Positions 1 to 9,326 of a stretch of 64,000 nt of DNA are shown here, piece by piece. The DNA is from Actinopolyspora mortivallis DSM 44261 (GTDB lineage Bacteria; Actinomycetota; Actinomycetes; Mycobacteriales; Pseudonocardiaceae). The position numbers and the translations under genes were made by a program. The notes under the pieces were generated by a model, which saw nothing but the letters and a program-made list of their open reading frames with translations, did no database searches and was not told the origin of the DNA. The number at the start of each line of letters is the position of its first letter. Position 1 is the stretch's first letter. The stretch spans positions 1,565,655 to 1,629,654 of the forward strand of contig NZ_KB913024.1 of the NCBI RefSeq assembly GCF_000384035.1, in the 5' to 3' direction.

Positions 1-425
1 ATCGGCCTGAACGTGTCCGCCTTTCCGCCCCACAGCCGTCCGGTGCGCGGGTCGACACCCACCGCCACGTTCCCGTCCCGCGCGCAGAGCACCTCCTGCT
101 CGTCGGGCAGATACATCGCCGAACCGGCCAGTCCGCCCTCCGAGGACAGTGTTTCGAGCACCTCGGGTGCGGTTCCCACCCAGCCGGAGTATCCCTCCAG
201 TTCCAGAACCAGGGACCAGACGTTGCCGAGAGAGCGGGCCAGCAGGGTGACCGGCACCTCGTAGTCGACGATCCTGTCCCGACGTGCGGTCACTTCCTCC
301 ACTGTCACGGGCCGCTGTCGTCGCGGCTCCACTCCCATCATGTGCAACGTCTCCGTGGGGGATCTTCGGGTGAGCGTCACGCACCACCCTTCGCCGAAGA
401 TTTCCGTCATGTCCACCTGTGCCAT
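1..425 (-). CDS. DUF6461-like protein, 3' end cut by window edge
   Basis: About 141 residues are visible and the frame runs off the left edge. The ATG at 425 is preceded by a GAGG about 10 bases upstream. The N-terminus reads GEGWCVTLTRRSPTETLHMM, which resembles the opening of DUF6461 proteins (an aromatic-Cys-hydrophobic strand, then a helix ending in a Gly). The later WSLVLELEGYSGW segment also fits that family. No signal peptide or membrane segment is visible. The function of the family is unknown to me. The DUF6461 assignment is by eye. Confidence 0.65.
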   Translation of the reverse strand, partial: MAQVDMTEIFGEGWCVTLTRRSPTETLHMMGVEPRRQRPVTVEEVTARRDRIVDYEVPVTLLARSLGNVWSLVLELEGYSGWVGTAPEVLETLSSEGGLAGSAMYLPDEQEVLCARDGNVAVGVDPRTGRLWGGKADTFRP

Positions 426-708
426 GGGTGCTACCTCACGGTGGTGTCGATTTCTTCTTCCCAGGGGTGTTTCGTCCTCACCGATAACAAGGGTGACGGG
501 CGGGTTTCGCAATCCCCCGAACAGCACCGTGGAGGGTGGAGACCTCACTGTCCGGCTGGTTTCTCCCGACGGTCGTTCCGTTGTGCCTGCCTAAGGTGCC
601 GGCGCGTTCCGCACGGTGGAACGGCGGTATCCGGAAGTCGGGAGCAAGCCCACCCGCCTCGGTGGAGGGAGGTTCCGTCCGGAGTACACGGGACGGATCG
701 GGGCTGGC

Positions 709-2808
709 TCAGCCGTACCTCCGTTCGCTTCGCCAGGACGTGTCCGCGGGGCCACGGGCGAGCTCGTTCCCGTTTGGGGGTCTCCGCTCCGCAGCGGTAG
801 GGGAGGAGTCCTCCTGCGGCTGCTCCGTTCGGTCCCGGTGTCGCCACGCCGTTGCGGGCTCTCCCCGCAGCGCGGCGAGTTCCCCCAGTTCACCGAGTGC
901 CTCGACCTGGGAGGTGGACGAGCCCGACTCCCGCGCCGCCGCCAACGCCTCGGTCAGACAGGTCTCGGCACCGACGAACTCACCACGGCGCAGGTGCAGC
1001 TTCCCTCGTTCGATCAGGACACGGGCACGTCCGGGGTGCTCATCGAGCTCGTTCAACAGGGTGAGTGCCCGGTCCAGGCTGGTGGCGGCTTCGGCGTAGT
1101 GCCCCGTTTCGGAGAGCAGCACGCCGATGCGTCGGTGGCACAGGGCGATGCCGTGCCGGTCGCCGGTGTTCTCGTTCAGGCGTAGAGCCCGGCGGACGTA
1201 GTGCAGGGCCAGCTCATGGTCCCCACCACCGTGGGCGGCCTCGGCGAGGTGGGACAGGGCCGTGGAGATGCCGGCGCGGTCGAACGCGGACTCGGCCAGC
1301 CGCAGCGCCGGGGTGCAGACGTCGAGCACTCTCCGGAAGTGTCCGAGTTCGAGGTGGGCGGCACCGAGACGACAACGCAGGCGTGCTTCGGCTCGGGAGT
1401 GGCCGACCCCGTTCGCCGCCGCGACACCGATGCGGTGCGTGGCGATCCGGGCGCGGTGGTACCGCCGGTGATCGAGAAAACCTCCGAGCGCCTCGCACAA
1501 CTGCCAGACCTGCTGCTGCCATCCCCACCGGTGGGCCACGTGGAGCACGGCGGTGAGGTTGGCGTGTTCACGGTCGAACCACGCGAGTGCCTCGGCAGCC
1601 CCGCAGCGCTCGGGGTTTCGCGAGCTCGGTGCGTGGGAGGGACCGAACCGCCGACGTCGCGGGGTGAGGACCAGGTCGGCTTCGGTGGCGCGAGTCAGGT
1701 ACCAGCACACGATGTGCCACAGGGTTTCCGTGCGGGGCCCGGTGGTGGCGGCGTGCTCGTCGATGGCCCGGGTGTGGGTGAGCACACGCTCGTGGAACCG
1801 GTAGCGCTCTCCGGTGTGCTCGAGCAGATGCGCGCGAGTGAGTTCCTCCAGAGCCGGGCAGTGATCTATTCCGGTGAGTTCGGCCAGGTGCCGTACCAGT
1901 TCCGTGGGAAGGCCGGTCCCGGGATGTCGGGACAGGATCCGGTGGAGTGCCGCCGCTCCGGCGGAGAGCCGTCGATGACGAAGGTCGAGAACGGCGGTCA
2001 CGTGGTGTTCCGCCCACCGATCCTCGGAGGTGGAGCGGTTGCCCTCCACGTGTGGGAGTGCGGTCCGGCGTTCTTCCGCACTCCACGGTGGCCGTTCGTC
2101 CGGCCAACCGGCGAGCACGGCCAGGGCCAGGGGAAGGCCGCCGCCCGGCACCGTCTGTTCGCCGGGCGTTTCGGGATGCTTCGGTGGGAAGTGTTGCCCG
2201 AGGGTACCGGAGAGCACGCGCAGACTTTCCCGATCGTCCAGAGGGGACGGTTCGAGGAAGCGTGCTCCGTCGTGGGCCAGTCCGCTCAGCCGCTCCGTAC
2301 TGGTGACCAACAGGGCTGCGTCGGGGGAACGGGGCAGCAGGGGGCGCACCTGGGCTGCGGAGGCGGCGTTGTCCACGAGCACGACCAGGGACCTTCCCTC
2401 GGTCAGGCAGCGATAGCGTCGCAGCCGTTCCCCGACGTCCGGCGGTATCCCGCTGGGCGGGACCCCCAGGGCACACAGCAGACTTCCGAGGATCTCGGCC
2501 GCCGGGCGCGGAGTGTCCGGACAGGGGCCGTGGCCTTCGACGAACAACCGCCCGTCGGGGAAGTGAGCTCGCCGTCGGTGCGACCAGCGCAGGGCCAGCG
2601 CTGTTTTCCCGATCCCGTCGGGGCCGCTGACCACGGCGAGCAGCGGCCCCGACGTGGTCTCCCGCCACTGGTCGAGCGTGGCGAGTTCCGCGTCCCGGCC
2701 CACTAACGGACCGGGGTCGGGGGGAAGCCACGGAGGAGGCGGTGCCGGCAGGAAACCGCAGCGTTGGGGAATCGTCTGCGAGACCGTTTCGTGGTGGCTC
2801 GTGACCAT
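709..2808 (-). CDS. STAND/NB-ARC NTPase with TPR repeats (AfsR-like without DNA-binding part)
   Basis: 699 residues from the ATG at 2808. An LVGRDAEL motif (about residue 35) leads into a Walker A GPDGIGKT (62-69), an ARC-type stretch LVVLVDNAASAAQVRPLLP and a winged-helix-like region. The C-terminal half has helical TPR-type repeats such as ALHYVRRALRLNENTG and AATSLDRALTLLNELDEHPG. This is the sensor/ATPase half of AfsR/SARP regulators, but no BTAD or DNA-binding domain precedes it. Such proteins are ATP-driven signalling switches; the partner here is unknown. The frame stays open upstream to 3324, but that extension is Arg/Ser/Thr-rich and has no recognisable domain, so I start at 2808, although its ribosome site (GGTCGGA) is weak. 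Confidence 0.75.
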   Translation of the reverse strand: MVTSHHETVSQTIPQRCGFLPAPPPPWLPPDPGPLVGRDAELATLDQWRETTSGPLLAVVSGPDGIGKTALALRWSHRRRAHFPDGRLFVEGHGPCPDTPRPAAEILGSLLCALGVPPSGIPPDVGERLRRYRCLTEGRSLVVLVDNAASAAQVRPLLPRSPDAALLVTSTERLSGLAHDGARFLEPSPLDDRESLRVLSGTLGQHFPPKHPETPGEQTVPGGGLPLALAVLAGWPDERPPWSAEERRTALPHVEGNRSTSEDRWAEHHVTAVLDLRHRRLSAGAAALHRILSRHPGTGLPTELVRHLAELTGIDHCPALEELTRAHLLEHTGERYRFHERVLTHTRAIDEHAATTGPRTETLWHIVCWYLTRATEADLVLTPRRRRFGPSHAPSSRNPERCGAAEALAWFDREHANLTAVLHVAHRWGWQQQVWQLCEALGGFLDHRRYHRARIATHRIGVAAANGVGHSRAEARLRCRLGAAHLELGHFRRVLDVCTPALRLAESAFDRAGISTALSHLAEAAHGGGDHELALHYVRRALRLNENTGDRHGIALCHRRIGVLLSETGHYAEAATSLDRALTLLNELDEHPGRARVLIERGKLHLRRGEFVGAETCLTEALAAARESGSSTSQVEALGELGELAALRGEPATAWRHRDRTEQPQEDSSPTAAERRPPNGNELARGPADTSWRSERRYG

Positions 2809-3257
2809 CGGGATCCGACCGGAGGGGCACTCGTGGGTGACGTGGCCGGGTGCGGAATCATCCCGGATTTCGGGTGGGTGTTCCCCGGAGGTTGCTGTTC
2901 CCCGCCCTGGCGGCACTCCCGCCTCCCGCCGTGTGTTCGATGAACCGTCCTCGACGACCGCGCCGTCCGCCTTGTCGTGGGTAGTACCGGCGGAGCGTGC
3001 GAACAAGGATCTCGCCCGGCGAGTCCGTGAAACACCGAGTCGTGTGGTTCCCTCCGAGCGCTTTTCCCACCTCGACGGTCCGAACGACGGAACTCGCCAT
3101 GTGGGCGTTCGTGCATCACCCACGGCGGGGGGCTCGGCCTCGCCGGAGTGGGTGTCCCGGGGAGCCGTTGCTCCTTTCGGGAAGATCGCCTTGTCGGTGG
3201 ATGTGGCCGGGTGCTGGGATGCGCTTTCCAGCAGTCGATCACGACAGAGGGATCTCA
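2809..3257. other. Gap between divergent STAND NTPase and SGNH pseudogene
   Basis: 449 bases. The minus-strand frame of the STAND gene remains open through this stretch, so an earlier start cannot be excluded. The predicted peptide is low-complexity and unlike any domain I know. I see no convincing promoter or repeat. Confidence 0.4.
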
Positions 3258-3942
3258 TGACGCGAACGCGGAATCCGCTCCTGTCCCGGGAACACCGCTC
3301 ACTGTCCCCGTTCGTCCTGGTCACGGCCCTGGCCGTGATGCTGGTGCCGGCGCCGGTCGTGACGGCCGGAAACGAGTCCTCCGGTGGTCATCCCTGATGT
3401 GTGGCCGACTGGGCGGCCAGCCCGGTTCGAGGGGAGGAGGTGCCCGGTTCCGACTGCCCCGCCGGGAAGGGACTGCGGGGACAGACCGTGCGCAACGCGG
3501 TGCTGACCAGTATGGGAGGCGTCCGAAACGCAACGGTGGCCCTGCCCACCCGCAGCGGTTCGGTGGCGAGCACCACGACACGATCAGCTGTTGGATGGGA
3601 ATCAGCGGCAACCGGTTGTTGACCGAACGGGCCGGCAATCCCTACCCCGGAGTCGCCGGGCTCGACAGGGTGGACCGGGAGGTGTTCGGCCGGAGCGGTG
3701 TGGAGACGGTGATCCCGCTGGAGGGCATCAACGACGTCTCCGAGGACGCCACGGCCGAGCAACTCGTCCGCGGATACGAGCGTCTGGTTCGCCGTGCCCA
3801 CGCACACGGAGTACGGGTGCTCGGCGGCACCCTCACTTCCTAGTACGACAGCGGGGACGGTCCGCATCCCGGCGCCGCCGGGGCCCGGGCGGTGGCCGAG
3901 GCGGTGGAACTGTCCCAACCGCGTCCCCGAGCGCCCCGGTGA
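3258..3942 (+). pseudogene. Decayed SGNH/GDSL-family esterase
   Basis: Pieces of a secreted SGNH hydrolase lie in three frames. At 3258 an ATG begins a signal peptide (hydrophobic core PFVLVTALAVMLVPAPVVTA) and hits TGA at 3395. From about 3401 a second frame gives VADWAASPVRG then LRGQTVRNAVLTSMGG, matching the start of the mature enzyme. From about 3590 a third frame gives ISGNRLLTERAGNPYPG, VETVIPLEGINDVSED and RVLGGTLTS, matching the blocks before and after the conserved GIND motif. TAG at 3841 interrupts this frame, and directly after it comes DGPHPGAAGARAVAEAVEL, the C-terminal catalytic DxxHP block, here with Gly-Pro between Asp and His. The GDSL nucleophile block and the segment before the His block are missing. 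At least two frameshifts, two deletions and stops make it non-functional. Confidence 0.85.
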
Positions 3943-3984
3943 GCGGACCAGCGGGACAGACGGTGTATCACTCCGCCGAACACA

Positions 3985-4021
3985 CCGGTGCGGAAGCGGG
4001 AACAGCCCGTTTCCGCACCGG
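3985..4021. terminator. Bidirectional hairpin between convergent genes
   Basis: A 16-bp stem (3985-4000 with 4006-4021, one G-T wobble) closes a 5-base loop AACAG. It lies between the SGNH pseudogene and the convergent peptidoglycan-binding gene. There is no T-tract, as is common in actinomycetes. Confidence 0.7.
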
Positions 4022-4117
4022 AGGCACGGAGTCCCAACGGTCGGAATCAGCGGTTCGGTGAACGTTGACTCCCGTGTTCGACACGGTCCGAGAGGGATCC
4101 TCCGCAGCGGGCCCGTC

Positions 4118-4534
4118 TCACCAGTCCCGCGGGTTGCAGCCGGTGGCGGTCAGCCAGAGCATGTTCTTCCGCGTGTTCGGCCCGTACACGCCGTCCACGG
4201 CGATCCCGGCCGAACGCTGGACATCCATCACGGCGGAGCGTGTCGCCGGTCCGTAGATGCCGTCCTCGGCCAGGCTCTGGCCGTTGCACTCGTTCAGGGA
4301 CACCTGCAGGGCGCGCACGGCGTTGTTGGAGATCCCCTGGGAGAGCAGGCAGTCCCACGAGTCGCCGGAGGAAGCCGGAAGGTACTGGAACACCTTCGTG
4401 CAGGTGGGCAGTGCCGTGGTGGTGTCGGTGGATGCCGTGGCGGCGGGAGCGACGGTGACGCTCATGGCCCCGGCCGCCGCGAAAACCCCCAGAGTGGCCA
4501 TGAATCTCTTTATTCTTTTCTGCATGTGCTCCAT
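4118..4534 (-). CDS. Secreted peptidoglycan-binding domain protein
   Basis: 138 residues from the ATG at 4534, with GGGGAAG 11 bases upstream; an in-frame ATG at 4525 is a close alternative. Residues 1-35 form a signal peptide (KRIKRF, a hydrophobic core, then APAATAS). The mature part has one PG_binding_1 domain: a helical AVRALQVSLN segment, then two copies of an (E/V)DG(I/V)YGP motif (AEDGIYGPATRSAV and AVDGVYGPNTRKNM). Four cysteines in the mature region could form two disulfides. It should bind cell-wall peptide stems outside the membrane. No catalytic domain is attached, so it may be a targeting or structural wall protein. Confidence 0.85.
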   Translation of the reverse strand: MEHMQKRIKRFMATLGVFAAAGAMSVTVAPAATASTDTTTALPTCTKVFQYLPASSGDSWDCLLSQGISNNAVRALQVSLNECNGQSLAEDGIYGPATRSAVMDVQRSAGIAVDGVYGPNTRKNMLWLTATGCNPRDW

Positions 4535-5011
4535 GATCACACGTTCTTCCCCGGTCGGGACCTTCGTGGCGTGAACACGCCAGTCCCCCGGGGACATCGG
4601 CAAGTCGGTGCGCCCGGTCCGGTTTCCCGGCGGAGGGAACGGTGGTTCCGGAGCACGTCTGAGCCAGCCGGGCACTGTGGAGTGGTGTCCGGCTTTCCGG
4701 CGCGGTGGCGGGGTGCTCGCCGTCGAGTGGCTACGTACCCGAGGAGTTACCGTTGACGCCGGCCACGCTGACGGAGGGGTGCTGGCCCGCTCGTGAGAAG
4801 CCGATGTTCACCGGTGTCGCGGTGAACAGGACAGGGGCGAGAGACGCGAAGCCCTTGTGAGTCGGCAACAGGACGGTTCCGTTCTCGATCCCCCGGTGTC
4901 GGGCACGGAGGGGAAGGCCGCTGCCCGCGTTCCGTAAATCGGGTGACCGAGGTGATCCCGGCCGGATAGGTTCTACGGCGTTTTTGTCCCCGTGTCGTGT
5001 TGGGAGAGTTC
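4535..5011. other. Gap between divergent PG-binding and DUF4328 genes
   Basis: 477 bases. It must hold both 5' regions. I see no tRNA, repeat or well-formed operator. Confidence 0.4.
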
Positions 5012-5944
5012 GTGTCCTGTTCGAGATGCGGTGCGATCGTGTCGGCCTGGGAGGGGACGTGTCCCGGGTGCGGCTGCCCGTTGGGTGGGCCGGGGTTGGT
5101 GCCGGGACAGTCAGCGGGAGCCGCGAGTTCGCCTCCGAGCGGCTCCGTGGGGCGGACGGGCGCGGTCCCGCACTCGGTTCCCCTCGGTTCGACCCCCCGG
5201 AACGGAGAGTTGAAACAGGTCCGTGGTCTCGGCTTGGCCACCGCCTGGCTGTTGGGGGTGCTCGCGGGGCTGTTCACACTCCAGATTCCACTGCGGGCGT
5301 GGGGCTACCACCTGTACCAGGGGCTGTTGGATCCGGACTCGGACATCTACCCGTCCGACGTGACCCCGTTCGAGATCGCCGAGTTCGTCTCACTCTGCCT
5401 GATCGCCGCGGTGTTCCTGGCGACGGCCGTCGTGTTCCTGGTGTGGTTGTTCCGGGTTCGGGCGAACGCGGAACGACTGGGTACGGTCAAGCAGCGCCGT
5501 GCCAAGGGGTGGCTCATCGCCGGATGGATCGTTCCGGTGGTCAACTTCTGGTTTCCGAAGCAGATCGTGACCGACATCTGGCGTGCCAGCCAGCCGGACA
5601 ACCGGGTCTCCGCCGGAGGCGAGGGGGCGAGGGGATCGTTTCGGGGAACCGGTCTGCTGTGGGCGTGGTGGCTGTTGTGGTGGGCTCATCTCCTCGCGGA
5701 CAGGGTGAGCAAGATCCAGGAGATGGCCTACACCGGACCCGGACGGGGTGTGGGGTCGCTGGATCCGCTCGACGTCACCCGGTTGTACCGGGACTGGACC
5801 GTCTCGGGGATGCTCCTTTCCCCGATCAGCGTGGCCGCCGCCGTACTGGCCCTGCTGGTGGTGCTGCGCATCACGAAATGGCAGCAACAGCACCACGCTC
5901 CCCACGACGGACGAATCGGCGCCGTCGCGTTCGCCGGTTACTGA
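5012..5944 (+). CDS. DUF4328 membrane protein with N-terminal zinc ribbon
   Basis: 310 residues. I chose the GTG at 5012 because GGGAG lies 5 bases upstream and the product begins directly with a zinc ribbon (CSRCG then CPGCGCP, within residues 1-25). An in-frame GTG at 4997 would add five residues. A Gly/Ser/Pro-rich linker leads to a membrane domain with about six hydrophobic segments. The block AKGWLIAGWIVPVVNFWFP followed by QIVTDIWRAS is the DUF4328 signature. Function unknown. The domain order (soluble metal-binding head, then membrane body) is common in this family. Confidence 0.8.
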   Translation: MSCSRCGAIVSAWEGTCPGCGCPLGGPGLVPGQSAGAASSPPSGSVGRTGAVPHSVPLGSTPRNGELKQVRGLGLATAWLLGVLAGLFTLQIPLRAWGYHLYQGLLDPDSDIYPSDVTPFEIAEFVSLCLIAAVFLATAVVFLVWLFRVRANAERLGTVKQRRAKGWLIAGWIVPVVNFWFPKQIVTDIWRASQPDNRVSAGGEGARGSFRGTGLLWAWWLLWWAHLLADRVSKIQEMAYTGPGRGVGSLDPLDVTRLYRDWTVSGMLLSPISVAAAVLALLVVLRITKWQQQHHAPHDGRIGAVAFAGY

Positions 5945-6156
5945 GGTGGTCCCGGGGAGCCGGACAGCACCGGTTCCCCGCTCCGGAGCCTCCGTCCGTG
6001 GCGGAGGCGAACGCGCGAGTTCGGAGGAGTTTCCTCCCGGCGCCGTGTGTCGGACGAGGATCACGAAGGCAGACGTCCGGCCGACTCCCTACTATGCTGC
6101 CGAACAACCCGACAGGGTTTCGTTTCCGGCCGGCTCGCGTGGAAGGGCAGACGAGG

Positions 6157-7316
6157 ATGACACGCTACGGCGACTACCAGACCGAGATCTACGCGGGCGG
6201 ACTCGCGGGAGAACTCCCGGCGCATCCGGTCGACTTCCCCTCTCTCGAACGCAAGGCCGCCGAAGTGCTTCCCAGCTGGATCCACTCCTATGTGGCCGGT
6301 GGAGCCGGGGACGAACACACTCAGCGCCTCAACGTCACAGAGTTCCATCGGTGGGGACTGGTGCCGCGGATGCTCAACGGTGCCCATGACCGTGACCTGT
6401 CCGTCGAGCTGTTCGGACTCACTCTGCCGCACCCCTGTTCCTGTCCCCTGTCGGAGTGCTGGGTATCTGTGCCCAGGACTTCCACGGTGACCTGGCCACG
6501 GCGCGGGCCTGCGCCCGCACCGGGGTGCCCCTGACCGTCTCCACCCTCACCCAGGACCCGCTGGAGGAGGTGGCCACCGAACTCGGTGAAACCCCCGGAT
6601 TCTTCCAGCTCTACACCCCAGACGACCGTGATCTCGCCCTGAGCCTGATCCACCGTGCCGAGAACGCCGGATACCGCGCACTGATCGTCACCGTGGACAC
6701 CTGGGTGACCGGCTGGCGCCCCCGTGACCTGAACACGGCCAACTTCCCACAGCTGCGTGGCTACTGCCTGGCCAACTACACCAGTGACCCGGTCTTTCGC
6801 TGTCGTCTTCCGGGGGCTCCCGAGGAGCATCCCTCCTCGGTGGTGGGGGAATGGGTCAACGTCTTCGGCCGTTCCCTCGGTTGGCAGGACCTCGACTGGA
6901 TTCGCGAGGCCACCGACCTGCCCGTCCTGCTCAAGGGAATCCAGCATCCCGACGACGTACGTCGCGCCAGGGACCACGGCGTCGACGGAATCCACTGCTC
7001 CAACCACGGTGGCAGGCAGGCCAACGGGGGGATCCCCGCGCTGCGGATGCTGCCCGAGATCGTCGAGGCCGCCGAGGAGCTGCCCGTGCTGTTCGACTCC
7101 GGGGTGCGCAGCGGAACCGACGTGGTCAAGGCCCTCGCGCTCGGGGCCACGGCCGTCGGGATCGGCAGACCCTACGCCTACGCCCTGGCCGTGGGAGGGG
7201 AGCACGGCGTGGTGCACCAGTCGCGTTCCCTGTTGGCCGAGGCCGATCTGCTCATGGCCGTGGACGGCTACCCGGATCTGGCCGCGTTGCGCCGGGAGGG
7301 ACTGCGTCGGCTCTGA
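6157..7316 (+). pseudogene. Lactate 2-monooxygenase-like FMN enzyme with a single-base frameshift
   Basis: Joining two frames gives 386 residues, close to the roughly 390 of lactate 2-monooxygenases. The ATG at 6157 follows GGAAGG and ACGAGG. The first frame is correct through ELFGLTLPHP; then one C is missing in the run 6432-6435 (CACCCCTG, expected CACCCCCTG). The next frame continues LFLSPVGVLGICAQDFHGD, exactly the expected FMN-binding strand. Downstream features are intact: QLYTP, VTVDTWVTGWRPRDL, LLKGIQHPDD (active-site Lys), SNHGGRQANGG (catalytic His, Arg), FDSGVRSG and GIGRPYAY. The enzyme would convert L-lactate and O2 to acetate and CO2. A homopolymer sequencing error is possible; otherwise it is a very young pseudogene. 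Confidence 0.85.
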
Positions 7317-7362
7317 AGCACCTCGGCGGGCCGGTCTCTTCGTGCGGGGCCTCCGGTGGGTG

Positions 7363-7401
7363 GGACACCCCGGGACGGCGTCGAGGCCTCCCGGGGTGTC
7401 C
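7363..7401. terminator. Perfect 13-bp hairpin between convergent genes
   Basis: GGACACCCCGGGA (7363-7375) pairs perfectly with 7389-7401 around a 13-base loop. It sits between the lactate monooxygenase gene and the convergent beta-helix gene and can serve both. Confidence 0.75.
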
Positions 7402-7411
7402 GGGGAAGGGC

Positions 7412-8662
7412 TCAGCGCGGGTGCCCGATCCCGGCGGCGGGCTCACCGCGACCGAAGTGGTTGCCCGAGGCCCACATGTGCATCCACTTCTCGTTCTCCT
7501 GTCGGTAGGCGTTGCCCTGCTTGTTGACCTCGACCGGTTTCGAGTCGTGGTAGAACCAGTTCTCGTTGATGTCGCACCGGTCGGCGGGTATGCCGCGGAT
7601 CGCGACGGCCTCCTGCGGCCTGGTGTTCGGATGAACGTCGTGGGTGAACTGGAACGTGTTGTGGTGAATGTTGATCGTTCCCCCGGCGACCTCGCCGGAA
7701 CCGTTGTTCTGGCTCAGCCCGTGCATGTCGAAGGCGTGGCTGATGGGGTGAGGCCCCACCAGGTTGTAGCGGGCGGTGTAGCCGTTGCTCTCGTATCCGA
7801 ATCCCGCGATCGAGTGCCGGTTGTAGTCGAAGTAGTTCCACTCGATCACGGACTCACCGTTGTACAGGTTCACCCCGTAGCCGAAGTGCTCCATGGGGTT
7901 GTTGTGGATGCTGCTGTGATCCACTCGCGCGGAGACCGGGTAGTTCCGTGCGCCCACGGAGATCGCGGCGTGCGTGAAACCGTACATCTGGCAGTTGTCC
8001 ACGCGGCAGTTGTCCCCGAGGAAGTGGATTCCACCGATCAGATAGTGCTTGTACTCCTCGTGGTCGGCAGGGTCGCCCACGTTGCCCTCGGGATCCCAGT
8101 AGTTGGCCAGGCGGGGGCCCTGGATGCGCAGTCCGGTGAACCGGACCCGGTCACCCCGGGTCTGGAACATGGGCAGGGGAACGTCCGCCTGCGGGTTGTG
8201 GTCCCGGGTGGTGTAGATCAGCCCGCCCAGGCTGCCGTTGTTGCCACGTCCCCCGGACAGGATGACTCCGGAGGCGATGGACAGGGTGTTCTCGGCGCCG
8301 GTCATGTCGATCCGTGCGTCGTCCCTGACACGGATGATGTCGCCGTCGCCGGCCTGCTCCAGAGCGTTCTTCAGACCGTCGAAGTCGCTGACGTAGAAGG
8401 AGGGGGTGTCACCGGGACTGGAGTGGTAGGTCTTGCCGCCACCCTGTTTCAGGTCCACCGGTGCCGGGTCGGGAAGGGTGTCCACCGCCAGCGTTCCGGC
8501 GGTCCGCCGGGCCGTGGAACGAGTCGAGGCCGCGGCTGTTCCCGTCGCCGTTCCCGCCACGGCGAGTCCCGCCGCACCCACCGTGCCGAGTTTCAGGAAA
8601 TTCCTTCGCCCGAGGGAACCCTCGTCGGGTCTTCCGGGGCCTTTCGACTCGTCGAATCTCAT
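7412..8662 (-). CDS. Tat-exported right-handed beta-helix protein (pectate-lyase-like)
   Basis: 416 residues. The ATG at 8662 has GGAGGA 7 bases upstream. A twin-arginine signal GRRNFLKLGTVGAAGLAVAG lies near residues 18-37, so the protein is exported folded. The body has the rung pattern of a right-handed parallel beta-helix: short strands ending in Asn/His/Gly, for example VRFTGLRIQGP, CRVDNCQMYGFTHAAISVG, VDHSSIHNN, INIHHNTFQF. This resembles pectate lyase and related polysaccharide lyases, but I cannot identify a definite catalytic Lys/Arg set, so the substrate is open. A GH43 arabinanase elsewhere in the window would fit a plant cell-wall lifestyle. Confidence 0.8.
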   Translation of the reverse strand: MRFDESKGPGRPDEGSLGRRNFLKLGTVGAAGLAVAGTATGTAAASTRSTARRTAGTLAVDTLPDPAPVDLKQGGGKTYHSSPGDTPSFYVSDFDGLKNALEQAGDGDIIRVRDDARIDMTGAENTLSIASGVILSGGRGNNGSLGGLIYTTRDHNPQADVPLPMFQTRGDRVRFTGLRIQGPRLANYWDPEGNVGDPADHEEYKHYLIGGIHFLGDNCRVDNCQMYGFTHAAISVGARNYPVSARVDHSSIHNNPMEHFGYGVNLYNGESVIEWNYFDYNRHSIAGFGYESNGYTARYNLVGPHPISHAFDMHGLSQNNGSGEVAGGTINIHHNTFQFTHDVHPNTRPQEAVAIRGIPADRCDINENWFYHDSKPVEVNKQGNAYRQENEKWMHMWASGNHFGRGEPAAGIGHPR

Positions 8663-8989
8663 GAGCGAATCCTCCGTGCGGCGGTTCGGTTGCCGATTTC
8701 GTGAATTCCGGCAGGGATCCTCGGAGATACGTCGAGAGCGAGTCAACACCGTTTCCGGAACGGGAACGGAATGGAAAATTCTCCTCGTCATGTCGGTTTC
8801 GTTCGGGGGAAGGAACCCTGATACGTCCGAGGGAGCGAGTTGCTACTTCCGGGGGAGTCATTGTCCTCGCGGAAGAGGGGAACTCGAAAGGATTTTTACG
8901 AAAAGGCGGGTCGGTGGTGACAACCGGGCGGAGCGAGCCGGGACGGGGCGGGCCGTTCGTTTCCCGGACTTCGGAGAGCTTCGACAACG
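8663..8989. other. Gap upstream of the beta-helix gene
   Basis: 327 bases between divergent genes. It contains an A/T-richer stretch near 8774-8786 and another near 8890-8904, where promoter elements could lie. I see no clear -35/-10 pair or repeat. Confidence 0.35.
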
Positions 8990-9268
8990 ATGCGGGAACC
9001 TTCCGGCTCGTTCCGGCGTGTCGCTGTCGCACGTCCCCGCTCCGCGCGAGCGAGTTCCGCCGGAATCCGGGACACTCGGTTCGGCCCGGAAACCGGGAGA
9101 AGGGGGAGATCACTGAGGGGACTGCTTTCACTGCTGGTGTTCGCGCTGCTGTTGTGGTGGGTGGCGGAATCCCCGCAGGAGGCCGCCGCGGCGGCGCAGC
9201 ACGGGCTGACGATGCTGCGCCGCGTCGCCGAGTCGGTACGGACCTTCCTGGAGACGACGATCTCCTGA
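8990..9268 (+). CDS. Small single-span membrane protein
   Basis: Up to 92 residues. The convincing part is the last 52: a membrane segment LLSLLVFALLLWWVAESP, then an Ala-rich amphipathic helix QEAAAAAQHGLTMLRRVAES ending FLETTIS. Small actinobacterial proteins with this plan (TM with WWV, then Ala-rich helix) are common and uncharacterised. The start is uncertain. The ATG at 8990 has no ribosome site and the first 40 residues are Arg/Ser-rich. AGGGGGAG at 9101-9108 sits just before an in-frame CTG at 9113, which could be the true start. Function unknown. Confidence 0.5.
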   Translation: MREPSGSFRRVAVARPRSARASSAGIRDTRFGPETGRRGRSLRGLLSLLVFALLLWWVAESPQEAAAAAQHGLTMLRRVAESVRTFLETTIS

Positions 9269-9326
9269 ACTCCGCCCGCTCGACGGCACTCGCTCTCCCG
9301 TCACACGGGAGGGCCGAGGTTTCCGT

